NCBI GenBank assembly: GCA_002423155.1
Contig: DIUV01000019.1
Span: 1-38,740, forward strand
Source: Alphaproteobacteria bacterium UBA6149
GTDB taxonomy: Bacteria > Pseudomonadota > Alphaproteobacteria > Rickettsiales > UBA998
Reading direction: 5' to 3'
DNA length: 38,740 bases
In this document: one piece after another, positions 6,929 through 13,655 of the stretch
Position numbering within the stretch: the stretch's first letter is position 1
How the letters are laid out: each line of letters begins with the position of its first letter
Position numbers and translations under genes: made by a program
Notes under the pieces: model-generated
Database searches by the model: none
The model's input: only the letters and a program-made list of their open reading frames with translations
What the model was told of the DNA's origin: nothing

Positions 6929-7567
6929 CTATATATCCCTTACAAACTGCAAAAAGGCAGCAATCTTTTCGGGTGATTTATGTCCGGGAGAATCTTCCAC
7001 TGCCGAAGATAAATCTATCTCTTTTGCACCACTAATCGCCAAGGCTTCGGCGATATTGCCAATATTTAAACCGCCCGAAAGCATCCAAGGCAAGGAGCTA
7101 GAAAAATCTTTGAGCAAGCCCCAGTCGAAACTTTGCCCGGTACCGCCCAGTAAATGCGTATTGCTTGGTTTGGCGTCAAATAATAATTTATCCGCACAAT
7201 CTATAAATTGCCGTGCTGCCAATAAATCTTCCCTGGTGGCGATACGTAAAGCGCGAATTATGGGCACAGCAAATTTCTCACGCAGTTCCCCTATCCGTTC
7301 GGGCGGCTCATCGCCGTGTAATTGTAAAAAATCTGGGCGAAAATTTGCCAAGAGATGTTCTAAGAACTCGTCCGAGGGGTTTACCAATACTGCCACTTTT
7401 TTTATGCTCTCGGGCAATTTTTGCGCGAGATTATTCGCCGCCGCCGCTTGAATATTGCGTACCGAAGGCGGATAGAAGACAAATCCCGCATATTTTGCAC
7501 CATTTTCAATCAATGTCGGAAAAACTTCTTCGCTGGTTAGACCGCAAATTTTGGTTTTTATATTCAT
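6929..7567 (-). CDS. trpF: Phosphoribosylanthranilate isomerase
   Basis: A 212-residue TIM-barrel enzyme of tryptophan synthesis converting N-(5'-phosphoribosyl)anthranilate to CdRP. Seen: catalytic Cys in KTKICGLT (residues 4-11), FLQLHGDEPPERI, catalytic Asp in LLFDAKPSN, LSGGLNIGNI and the phosphate-binding DLSSAVEDSPGHKS. The length is normal. It stands alone: no trpA or trpB is adjacent, unlike the trpFBA order common in alphaproteobacteria. The start has MNIKTKICG, typical for the family. Other trp genes must lie outside the window, or this is a leftover of the pathway. Confidence 0.93.
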   Translation of the reverse strand: MNIKTKICGLTSEEVFPTLIENGAKYAGFVFYPPSVRNIQAAAANNLAQKLPESIKKVAVLVNPSDEFLEHLLANFRPDFLQLHGDEPPERIGELREKFAVPIIRALRIATREDLLAARQFIDCADKLLFDAKPSNTHLLGGTGQSFDWGLLKDFSSSLPWMLSGGLNIGNIAEALAISGAKEIDLSSAVEDSPGHKSPEKIAAFLQFVRDI

Positions 7568-7612
7568 TTACTATAAACTCCTTCACCCGACACGACAGCA
7601 TCATTAACTGAC

Positions 7613-7754
7613 GGGCATCTCTAATAACCCATTATGGCGGCAAACTTGCTTGCGATGGAGCCTCGTCGCAATACTCACGTATGAAGATACGCTCCGTTTG
7701 CGCCACTCCATCGCCGCGCATTTTGCTCGCCATAATGGGTTATTAGAGATGCCC
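7613..7754. mobile_element. MITE-like element with 27-bp perfect terminal inverted repeats
   Basis: Arms 7613-7639 and 7728-7754 are perfect 27-bp inverted repeats (begin gggcatctctaataaccc) enclosing 88 nt with no gene. A 4-bp TGAC lies directly outside each end, which could be a target-site duplication. The interior holds a further short inverted repeat (gcgatggag / ctccatcgc). The size and ends suit a non-autonomous transposon moved by a transposase encoded elsewhere. The parent insertion sequence is not in the window. Confidence 0.65.
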
Positions 7755-7756
7755 TG

Positions 7757-7865
7757 ACAAAACTCTCCGTCTTACAATACCGCTGTAGAGCGGTATCCAT
7801 GCCTATCCGCTAGATGCACAGCCAATTATTAGGCATGGATACCGCCCTGCGGCGGCATGACAACA
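7757..7865. repeat. Family D palindromic repeat, copy 1
   Basis: Hairpin ataccgct/agcggtat (7778-7797), long-range pairing of atccatgcct (7795-7804) with aggcatggat (7831-7840), and hairpin ccgcc/ggcgg near 7842-7856. The same plan and near-identical words (ccgctg.agagcgg.atccatgcc) occur at 24434-24539. It abuts the MITE-like element on its left and the tsf terminator on its right. Confidence 0.65.
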
Positions 7866-7883
7866 AAGAGCATTATAAAACAA

Positions 7884-7911
7884 AAAAGGCGACCCGAAGG
7901 CCGCCTTTTTC
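7884..7911 (-). terminator. Intrinsic terminator of rpsB-tsf
   Basis: aaaaaggcg and cgccttttt form a 9-bp stem with a GC-rich loop, and on the minus strand a T-run follows. It lies about 20 nt past the tsf stop codon. The sequence is nearly symmetric and could work from both sides. Confidence 0.75.
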
Positions 7912-7930
7912 ATTCCGAACCCGAAACAAA

Positions 7931-8854
7931 TCAAGCAGCACCAGCAGCAGCGGCTACTTCAGCAGCAAAATCAGTTTCTTCTTTTTCGATACCATCACCA
8001 AGTTGGAAACAAGTGAAAGCGGTTAGTTCAATCGGGCACCCAAGTTCTTTTGCAGCATTTTCAATTACTTCTGAAACTTTGGTTTTTCCATCCATTACGA
8101 ATACTTGTTCCAAAAGAACAACTTCTTCGTAATATTTGCGGATACGACCATCAACCATTTTTTCTGCAATCTCTGGAGCTTTGCCAGAAGCAATTGCTTG
8201 ATCTTTAAATACTTCGCGTTCACGTTGCAATTTTTCTGCATCTACTTGGTCGCGGTGCAAAGCATCAGGTTTTGCTGCGGCAATATGCATAGCGATTTGT
8301 TTGCCCAATTCCTGTAATTTTTCAGGATTTGCCACAGATTTTAAACCAACTAATACGCCAATTTTGCCAAGCCCAGGAGCCGCAGCATTATGCACATAAG
8401 AGGCAACCACACCTTCTGGAACGCTAACGGTAGAAACACGACGCAAATTCATGTTTTCGCCAATCGTGCCGATAGCTGCTGCGATTTCTTCCTCAACATT
8501 ACGACCAGTTCCGGGGAACGCAGCCGCTTTCAAAGCGTCGATTCCGCTAACGTTACGAGCGATTTGCGCGATTTCACCAGCTAATTTCTGGAAATGTTCG
8601 TTACGAGCAACGAAATCAGTTTCAGAATTTAACTCAATCAATGCACCCACATTGCCAGCAACCGAAACGCCCACCAAACCTTCAGCGGTAGTACGTCCAG
8701 ATTTTTTGGCAGCACTGGCTAAACCTTTTTTGCGCAACCAGTCCATAGCAACTTCTAAATCGCCATTATTTTCAGAAAGCGCTTTTTTGCAATCCATCAT
8801 GCCCGCGCCAGATTTTTCGCGCAGGTCTTTAATTAATGCAGCAGTTATAACCAT
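7931..8854 (-). CDS. tsf: Translation elongation factor Ts
   Basis: A 307-residue EF-Ts, the nucleotide-exchange factor that reloads EF-Tu with GTP. Seen: N-terminal UBA-like domain ITAALIKDLREKSGAG, the MMDCKKAL signature, and the core motif SETDFVARNEHFQKLAGEIA (two-domain form typical of bacteria). The C-terminus ends in AAEVAAAAGAA. It is 15 nt downstream of rpsB on the same strand, the classic S2-Ts operon, and ends at a clear terminator. pyrH and frr, which often follow, are not present. Confidence 0.96.
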   Translation of the reverse strand: MVITAALIKDLREKSGAGMMDCKKALSENNGDLEVAMDWLRKKGLASAAKKSGRTTAEGLVGVSVAGNVGALIELNSETDFVARNEHFQKLAGEIAQIARNVSGIDALKAAAFPGTGRNVEEEIAAAIGTIGENMNLRRVSTVSVPEGVVASYVHNAAAPGLGKIGVLVGLKSVANPEKLQELGKQIAMHIAAAKPDALHRDQVDAEKLQREREVFKDQAIASGKAPEIAEKMVDGRIRKYYEEVVLLEQVFVMDGKTKVSEVIENAAKELGCPIELTAFTCFQLGDGIEKEETDFAAEVAAAAGAA

Positions 8855-8869
8855 GATTATTACCTTTCT

Positions 8870-9796
8870 TTAAGCTGATTTTTTTGCAGATTTTTTTGCG
8901 GCAGTTTTTTCTTCCGCTACAACTTCAACAGCTGCTTCTGACTCTTCAGTTTTAACCGCAGGTTTTTTACCAGCTGCGCTAGTCGCCGCTTTTTTAGTAG
9001 TTGCGGTAGCTTTTTTAGCTTTTTCATCAGTTTTTTCTGCGTCAGCGGAAGAAATATCTTCCATGCTGATTTCTTCTAAATTGCCCATATCCCGACCAGA
9101 TTTTGCAGCAACATGTTTACGACCGTCATTTACTGATTCTACGATTAGGCGGCAATAAAGCTGAATAGCGCGAGTCGCATCGTCATTTCCAGGAATTGGA
9201 AAATTGATTCCTTCGATACTGCAATTAGTATCCACGATTGAAACGATGGGGATATTTAGTTTGCGTGCTTCTTGGATTGCCAATTCTTCGCGGTTAGTGT
9301 CGATTACGAAGATTAAATCAGGCACGCCGTGCATGCTTTTAATTCCGCCCAAAGATTTTTCTAATTTCTCGTGGTTGCGGCGCATGTTCAGCACTTCTTT
9401 TTTGGTCAGACCAATTTCTCCGCCTGCCAATTGCTCTTCCATTTTACGCATGCGCTGAATAGAAACTTGGATAGTTTTCCAGTTAGTTAGCAAGCCACCC
9501 AACCAACGATGATTGATGTAAAACTGTCCACAAGCTTCCGCCGCTTCACGAATAGGATCTGACGCTTGACGCTTAGTGCCCACGAACAAGATTTTTCCAC
9601 CTGCTGCCGCAACATCACGCACTGCACCCAAAGCCCGGTGCAACATAGGAACGGTTTGTCCCAAGTCAATAATGTGCGTGTCATGACGTACACCGTAAAT
9701 ATACGGAGCCATCTGTGGGTTCCAACGACGAGTTTTGTGACCGAAATGTACGCCTGACTCAATCAAGTCACGCATAGAGAAAACTGGCATTACCAT
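8870..9796 (-). CDS. rpsB: 30S ribosomal protein S2
   Basis: A 308-residue S2. The core (residues ~1-235) shows MRDLIESGVHFGHKTRRWNP, FVGTKRQASDPI, HRWLGGLLTNWKTI and FVIDTNREELAIQEA. Residues ~240-308 are a lysine/alanine/glutamate-rich low-complexity tail beyond the usual ~240-residue core, as seen in several alphaproteobacteria. The first ATG (9794-9796) has AAAAGGA about seven nt upstream and is preferred to the ATG two codons later. It is transcribed with tsf from a promoter at 9932-9960, with a long untranslated leader that could carry ribosomal-protein autoregulation. Confidence 0.96.
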   Translation of the reverse strand: MVMPVFSMRDLIESGVHFGHKTRRWNPQMAPYIYGVRHDTHIIDLGQTVPMLHRALGAVRDVAAAGGKILFVGTKRQASDPIREAAEACGQFYINHRWLGGLLTNWKTIQVSIQRMRKMEEQLAGGEIGLTKKEVLNMRRNHEKLEKSLGGIKSMHGVPDLIFVIDTNREELAIQEARKLNIPIVSIVDTNCSIEGINFPIPGNDDATRAIQLYCRLIVESVNDGRKHVAAKSGRDMGNLEEISMEDISSADAEKTDEKAKKATATTKKAATSAAGKKPAVKTEESEAAVEVVAEEKTAAKKSAKKSA

Positions 9797-9909
9797 AATA
9801 TATTCCTTTTGTTTTTCTAGTTAAATCCTCCGCAAAGATATTTGCTTCGCCCCAAAAGACGAACACCAGACAGGAAGCATAAACTCCCTAACTATCTTGC
9901 GTGTGTATT

Positions 9910-9960
9910 TCCCGAGAATCGGGAGACGAGGTTTATAATACGCCACCACACAAAAATCAA
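9910..9960 (-). promoter_or_regulatory. rpsB-tsf promoter and leader start
   Basis: On the minus strand TTGATT (9955-9960), a 17-nt spacer and TATAAA (9932-9937) form a good sigma70-like promoter. The predicted transcript would have a leader of about 130 nt before rpsB. The leader begins near a short hairpin tcccga/tcggga (9910-9924). A structured S2-operon leader is plausible but not identified with a known motif. Confidence 0.6.
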
Positions 9961-10022
9961 GAATAATGTAACTTGATTTGTTGAGTTTATTGGTTTATTC
10001 CCTAGCGACTTAATGTTTTTAA

Positions 10023-10099
10023 GCACTCGTAGCTCAGCTGGATAGAGCGTTGCCCTCCGAAGGCAAAGGTCGGACGTTCGAATCGTCTCGAGTGCACCA
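10023..10099 (+). tRNA. tRNA-Arg (anticodon CCG)
   Basis: Full cloverleaf: acceptor gcactcg/cgagtgc, D arm gctc/gagc, anticodon stem ttgcc/ggcaa with loop ctCCGaa, T arm with ttcgaat, and an encoded CCA end. Anticodon CCG reads the Arg codon CGG. It is transcribed divergently from rpsB and sits next to a toxin-antitoxin pair. I see no second copy of its 3' end that would mark an integration site. Confidence 0.95.
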
Positions 10100-10240
10100 T
10101 TCTCAATAGAATTCTCTATAATGCTCACTTTCCCAGTATTCTAAAGTTCGACAATGCCTTCATGAAAATTAAAGTACTAACTAAGCGGCTGTTTTTTTCA
10201 GCAATTTATTTTGTTCGAGTCTTCCAGCTAGTCATGCATC

Positions 10241-11323
10241 TTAAGACAATGCAATTTTTTGCTTTAGCCTATTAAGTTGGAAGTCATTCCATGCAACATA
10301 TTTTTCTTTTTGTAGTCTTCCAACTACAATACCGTCTGCAATATTGTTCTTTTGTGCAAAATCTTTAACTGCACGTACAGAAAAATTATTCTTAGCTACG
10401 AATTCATTCCACGTAGATGGTGATATTAAGCAATCTCTTGCAAACTTATCAGCCTCTCTTTCTTCTTCATTATCTTCTGAATGATCGTTATCAATGTAGG
10501 TTTCTTTTTTAGAGTGTTTCAAAATGTGGGCACATTCATGTAAAAAGGAAAACCATAATATATCAGCACTTTTTCTTAATACAGTTAGTTGAATAGTCGG
10601 TGTGCCGTTTATCCATCTTGCAACACCATTAACAGCAGAGCCTTTATATGCGTCCACAAATACAATTACCACACCAGCAGCATGTGCTAACTCCTCAGCT
10701 CTTTTAAAGCTCTCTACAACGCCCCCTCTGGTTAATTGACTAATTTCTTTGACTGCTTTTTCAAATTTGGATTTATCATATTGAGGCACATCAATTTGCT
10801 TTGCACGAATCTCCCCCTCACGCATCCAAGTGTCTAATATATATGGCTTGTTTTTGTGAGCTGCAGAATGTCGAAATGATGCATTGATTGCTCCATAACG
10901 ACATTTTGTATACGCATCAACACTGCCAACCCCAAAGAACCTCAAAAGAGCATCAAACTTATCAGCAACTGTATACTTTGGTTCTATAAGCTTTCGCTTT
11001 ACTAGTTCATTATATGGAAAATTCTTGATCCACTCTTTTTGCGCTTCTAATTCTTCAGATTCTTTTTGCCTCAACCGTGCAATTTTATAGTTATTTTCTA
11101 GATTCAACCATGTGTTAGCACTTATACCAAGCACCCTATCAAATTGCAAAGCCGTTTCAGGCATGATACGCTTCTTGCCATGAATTATTTCACTGATGGC
11201 TTTTTCTGGTCTATTGCAAAGATTTGCCAAGGTTGCTTGGTTAATCCCTCTTGACTCTAAAATATCAAATAAAATTTCTCCAGGAGTAACAATATAGTCT
11301 GGGTTAAATTGTATATTAGTCAT
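10241..11323 (-). CDS. HigA-like antitoxin fused to ImmA/IrrE metallopeptidase domain
   Basis: A 360-residue protein. The N-terminal XRE/HigA helix-turn-helix (residues ~5-85) shows PGEILFDILESRGINQATLA and ISEIIHGKKRIMPETALQFD. The C-terminal half has an ImmA/IrrE zinc-peptidase pattern: FLHECAHILKH (HExxH) followed by EREADKFARDCLI. The start at 11323 (MTNIQFNPD) is chosen because its ATG overlaps the upstream toxin's TGA (ATGA), a translationally coupled arrangement; an ATG ten codons earlier is less likely. It presumably represses the pair and neutralises the HigB-like toxin. The peptidase half may cleave a partner protein, as ImmA does for phage repressors. Confidence 0.85.
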   Translation of the reverse strand: MTNIQFNPDYIVTPGEILFDILESRGINQATLANLCNRPEKAISEIIHGKKRIMPETALQFDRVLGISANTWLNLENNYKIARLRQKESEELEAQKEWIKNFPYNELVKRKLIEPKYTVADKFDALLRFFGVGSVDAYTKCRYGAINASFRHSAAHKNKPYILDTWMREGEIRAKQIDVPQYDKSKFEKAVKEISQLTRGGVVESFKRAEELAHAAGVVIVFVDAYKGSAVNGVARWINGTPTIQLTVLRKSADILWFSFLHECAHILKHSKKETYIDNDHSEDNEEEREADKFARDCLISPSTWNEFVAKNNFSVRAVKDFAQKNNIADGIVVGRLQKEKYVAWNDFQLNRLKQKIALS

Positions 11324-11667
11324 TTGTGGTAATCTCCTATCAATATAATGCATATTGATTTAATCGCTTTTAAATCATAACCACCATCTTCTAAACGAGG
11401 AGGCTCTTCATAGTTTGGCTCAAAAACTATCCTATTTGGATCTGAACGGTTAAGCGCATCAATTGCAAATTTTCCCTTATCTTTACCCTGTAATTCATGC
11501 CTCATATACGGAGGCAATGGAGAAACGTCATTTAAAGATTCTGCTCCATTTAGAAAATGGAGCTTTTTCATTATACTTTTAGCACATTTATCGCCATACT
11601 TCTTTTTTAAATTCTTAGAGTTATTGCAAAGCTTGGCAATGCCATTATTTTTAAATATAATTTCCAA
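11320..11667 (-). CDS. HigB-like toxin (RelE superfamily)
   Basis: A 115-residue protein resembling HigB-type toxins: MEIIFKNNGIAKLCNN, then KKYGDKCAKSIMKKLHFLNG, and the middle SPLPPYMRHELQGKDKGKFA with PNRIVFEP. HigB toxins are ribosome-dependent mRNA endonucleases. The tail GYDLKAIKSICIILIGDYHK suits the final strand of the fold. The predicted start is TTG (11665-11667), since an in-frame stop lies just upstream and no ATG is available. The toxin gene precedes the antitoxin gene and overlaps it by 4 nt, the toxin-first order usual for higBA. The 272 nt upstream hold no gene and should contain the promoter. Confidence 0.75.
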   Translation of the reverse strand: MEIIFKNNGIAKLCNNSKNLKKKYGDKCAKSIMKKLHFLNGAESLNDVSPLPPYMRHELQGKDKGKFAIDALNRSDPNRIVFEPNYEEPPRLEDGGYDLKAIKSICIILIGDYHK

Positions 11668-11939
11668 TGCCTTGCACTTTTATCTTAACATTAAAGGTAA
11701 GAACAATCTACTAAATTAATTTATACTCGGTTACAAGTGTTATTTTTATCATAGAATTTATTGTTGCATCCTATCACCACATATCAACTTTAAAGTTAAT
11801 AAATATAAATGATGCAAACAGATAACAGGTTCGCGAATTTTTCATAGAAAACAATCCGTCTAAACCGTTATATTGCTGCAAGTTTAGCAGTTTTGCCTAA
11901 ACTACTATTTCTTGAAACAAAAAATCAAAGGAATCATTA

Positions 11940-12176
11940 ATGAAAAAAACTCTATTACTAATCAGCGCATTAAGCTTGCTAACTGCTTGTGGAGAAAAAG
12001 ATACGGATCGTATCATGAGCGGTGCGGCGATTGGCGCAGGTGTCGGCGCAGTTGGCGGAACGCTGATTAGTGGGGATCCAGTTAGTGGGGCGGTCGTTGG
12101 CGGAGCGGTGGGGGCTGCGGCAGGCGGCATCATCAATAAAAGCAAACTTAATTTAGGCAAACCCATCTGGGAGTAG
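11940..12176 (+). CDS. Glycine-zipper lipoprotein
   Basis: A 78-residue lipoprotein. The signal peptide MKKTLLLISALSLLTAC ends in a lipobox (LLTAC), predicting lipidation at Cys17. The mature part is almost entirely a glycine-zipper segment (GAAIGAGVGAVGGTLISG, then VVGGAVGAAAGG), as in small envelope lipoproteins of the YMGG/OsmB-like type. It is probably attached to the outer membrane; its role is unknown. AAGGA lies seven nt before the ATG. The 3' end overlaps the convergent dnaQ gene by 24 nt. Confidence 0.85.
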   Translation: MKKTLLLISALSLLTACGEKDTDRIMSGAAIGAGVGAVGGTLISGDPVSGAVVGGAVGAAAGGIINKSKLNLGKPIWE

Positions 12177-12854
12177 TTTTTTCCAGATTGGGTCGCTGAT
12201 TTTGCTCAAAAATAATGCATGCGCGGCTTTTTCTTCTGCGCTGGCAGGGAATTTCCGTGAGCGGATTTCTATTTTGCTGGTTTCGACTATTTCTAGGCGA
12301 TTATTCGTGCGGGCTTGTGGGCTTAGTTCTAAGTTAGATTGCCGACCACCGCGTAGTTCTAAATATACATCCGATAATAATTCCGCATCCAGTAAGGCGC
12401 CGTGCTTGGTGCGCATGGATAAATCAATATTAAACCGCCGACAAAGCGCGTCTAAATTCGCGGGCGAGCCGGGGAACATTTTTCGGGCTAAAAGTACCGT
12501 GTCGATGGTTTGACTTACCGGGTAAATGGGCAGACCGAGAGCGTTTAATTCAAAATTGATGAATTTCAAATCAAACGCGGCATTATGGATGACCATGGGC
12601 GAGTTGCCAATAAACTCGACAAATTCTGCGGCGACTTCTTTAAATAAAGGTTTGTCTTTTAGAAATTCGCCGCTTAAGCCATGCACCGCCTCGGCTTCTT
12701 TGGGCATATCGCGGTTGGGGTTGATATAAACATGAAAAACTTTGCCAGTGCGAATATGCCCGACCATTTCTACGCAGCCAATTTCTACTATTTTATGCCC
12801 TGCATTGGGGTCTAATCCTGTAGTTTCCGTGTCGAGAGAGATTTCTCTTAGCAT
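12153..12854 (-). CDS. dnaQ: DNA polymerase III epsilon subunit (3'-5' exonuclease)
   Basis: A 233-residue DEDDh proofreading exonuclease. ExoI is DTETTGLDP, ExoII is HNAAFDLKFIN and ExoIII is HGALLDAELLSDVY, with catalytic H and D present. The C-terminal part should bind the alpha subunit. The start at 12854 (MLREISLDTETTG) fits the family; the frame remains open nine codons upstream but those codons lie in a repeat. The ribosome-binding site (AAGGG) and the first base of the ATG lie in a 12-bp hairpin of the family E repeat, which might throttle translation. In alphaproteobacteria dnaQ commonly follows coaE and aroE near the origin, as here. Confidence 0.93.
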   Translation of the reverse strand: MLREISLDTETTGLDPNAGHKIVEIGCVEMVGHIRTGKVFHVYINPNRDMPKEAEAVHGLSGEFLKDKPLFKEVAAEFVEFIGNSPMVIHNAAFDLKFINFELNALGLPIYPVSQTIDTVLLARKMFPGSPANLDALCRRFNIDLSMRTKHGALLDAELLSDVYLELRGGRQSNLELSPQARTNNRLEIVETSKIEIRSRKFPASAEEKAAHALFLSKISDPIWKKLLPDGFA

Positions 12855-12964
12855 TGTCGTGGTTCCCTTTTGTATTTGCACTAAAAATCATTGAACCACG
12901 ACAAAGGTTTGCGACCGCAAACCCACGGCGCGTGCCGTGTAAGCCTTAGTGGCGTCTGAACGTC
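12854..12964 (-). repeat. Family E hairpin repeat, copy 2 (with tail)
   Basis: Stem C: 12854-12865 with 12893-12904 (12-bp perfect arms, ttgtcgtggttc, 27-nt spacer). Stem A: 12906-12923 (ggtttgcg/cgcaaacc). Stem B: 12924-12939 (cacggc/gccgtg). Conserved tail: 12942-12964, 22 of 23 bases identical (inverted) to copies 4 and 5. Stem C overlaps the dnaQ ribosome-binding site and start codon. Confidence 0.8.
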
Positions 12965-12989
12965 TTATTTCTTTTGCACCTTATAATTT

Positions 12990-13655
12990 TTAAGTTTTGG
13001 AACGCCGCACGAGCGGCGGGCTTGCGGTCGCAAGCCTATGGTGTTTCAAATTTTTTAGGGTCTTTTCAAAAGTGAAACACCATATAAAAATTTCCATTAC
13101 TTTTAACATACTTACTCCACGTCCTAAACTAGAGGGAATCACATAATCTGCCAATTGCGCCTTCAGGCGAGAAGAATATTGTCGGGCTAATATGCGAGCT
13201 AATTTTTCTTCGGTCATGCCTTTGCGCTGCAAAGCACGCTTGGTTTGCAGCCATTTGGGGGCGATGACGGCAACATTTGCATGGTATAATTTTTGGCTGC
13301 CAGTTTCAAACAATAAAGGAATGTCGCAAATAACCATTTTTACGCCCATAATCTGCATTCTTCGTACAAACAAACTACATTCGCGGCGAATCATGGGGTG
13401 TAAGATAGCTTCTAAATGGTCTAACATTTGCGGCTGGGCAAAAATTTTATCCCCTAATTTCTGGCGGTTTATTTGCGAATTTTCTATGCATTCGGGGAAT
13501 TTTTCGGCGATGGCGGCAATTATTGCCTTATCCTCGCGCAGCAGACGATGGACGGTTTTATCCGCATCAAAAATCTTAGCTCCCAGATGAGCAAATTGGC
13601 GGGCAATTGTGCTTTTACCACAAGCAATACCACCAGTTAGTCCTAAGACGAGCAT
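12990..13655 (-). CDS. coaE: Dephospho-CoA kinase with repeat-derived C-terminus
   Basis: A 221-residue dephospho-CoA kinase, the last step of coenzyme A synthesis. The P-loop is GLTGGIACGKSTIA (residues 5-18), followed by IFDADKTVHRLL and VICDIPLLFETG, with the lid and base-binding region downstream to LADYVIPSSLGRG. From about residue 190 the sequence departs from the family: the last ~30 residues, including HHRLATASPPLVRRSKT, are translated from a family E repeat (13003-13084). The ancestral stop codon has evidently been lost or replaced. The gene overlaps the aroE 3' end by 13 nt and lies upstream of dnaQ, probably in one operon. Confidence 0.9.
   Translation of the reverse strand: MLVLGLTGGIACGKSTIARQFAHLGAKIFDADKTVHRLLREDKAIIAAIAEKFPECIENSQINRQKLGDKIFAQPQMLDHLEAILHPMIRRECSLFVRRMQIMGVKMVICDIPLLFETGSQKLYHANVAVIAPKWLQTKRALQRKGMTEEKLARILARQYSSRLKAQLADYVIPSSLGRGVSMLKVMEIFIWCFTFEKTLKNLKHHRLATASPPLVRRSKT
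13003..13084 (+). repeat. Family E hairpin repeat, copy 3 (inside coaE 3' end)
   Basis: Stem B: 13003-13018 (cgccgc/gcggcg, loop acga). Stem A: 13019-13036 (ggcttgcg/cgcaagcc). Stem C: 13037-13048 with 13073-13084 (12-bp arms, tatggtgtttca, 24-nt spacer). There is no tail of its own; it points away from copy 2 and the two share the tail at 12942-12964. It is read through by coaE. Confidence 0.75.

Noticed and set aside
10023..11950. A tRNA-Arg-integrated genomic island
   Set aside because: No integrase and no second copy of the tRNA 3' end was found, so only the toxin-antitoxin pair is called.
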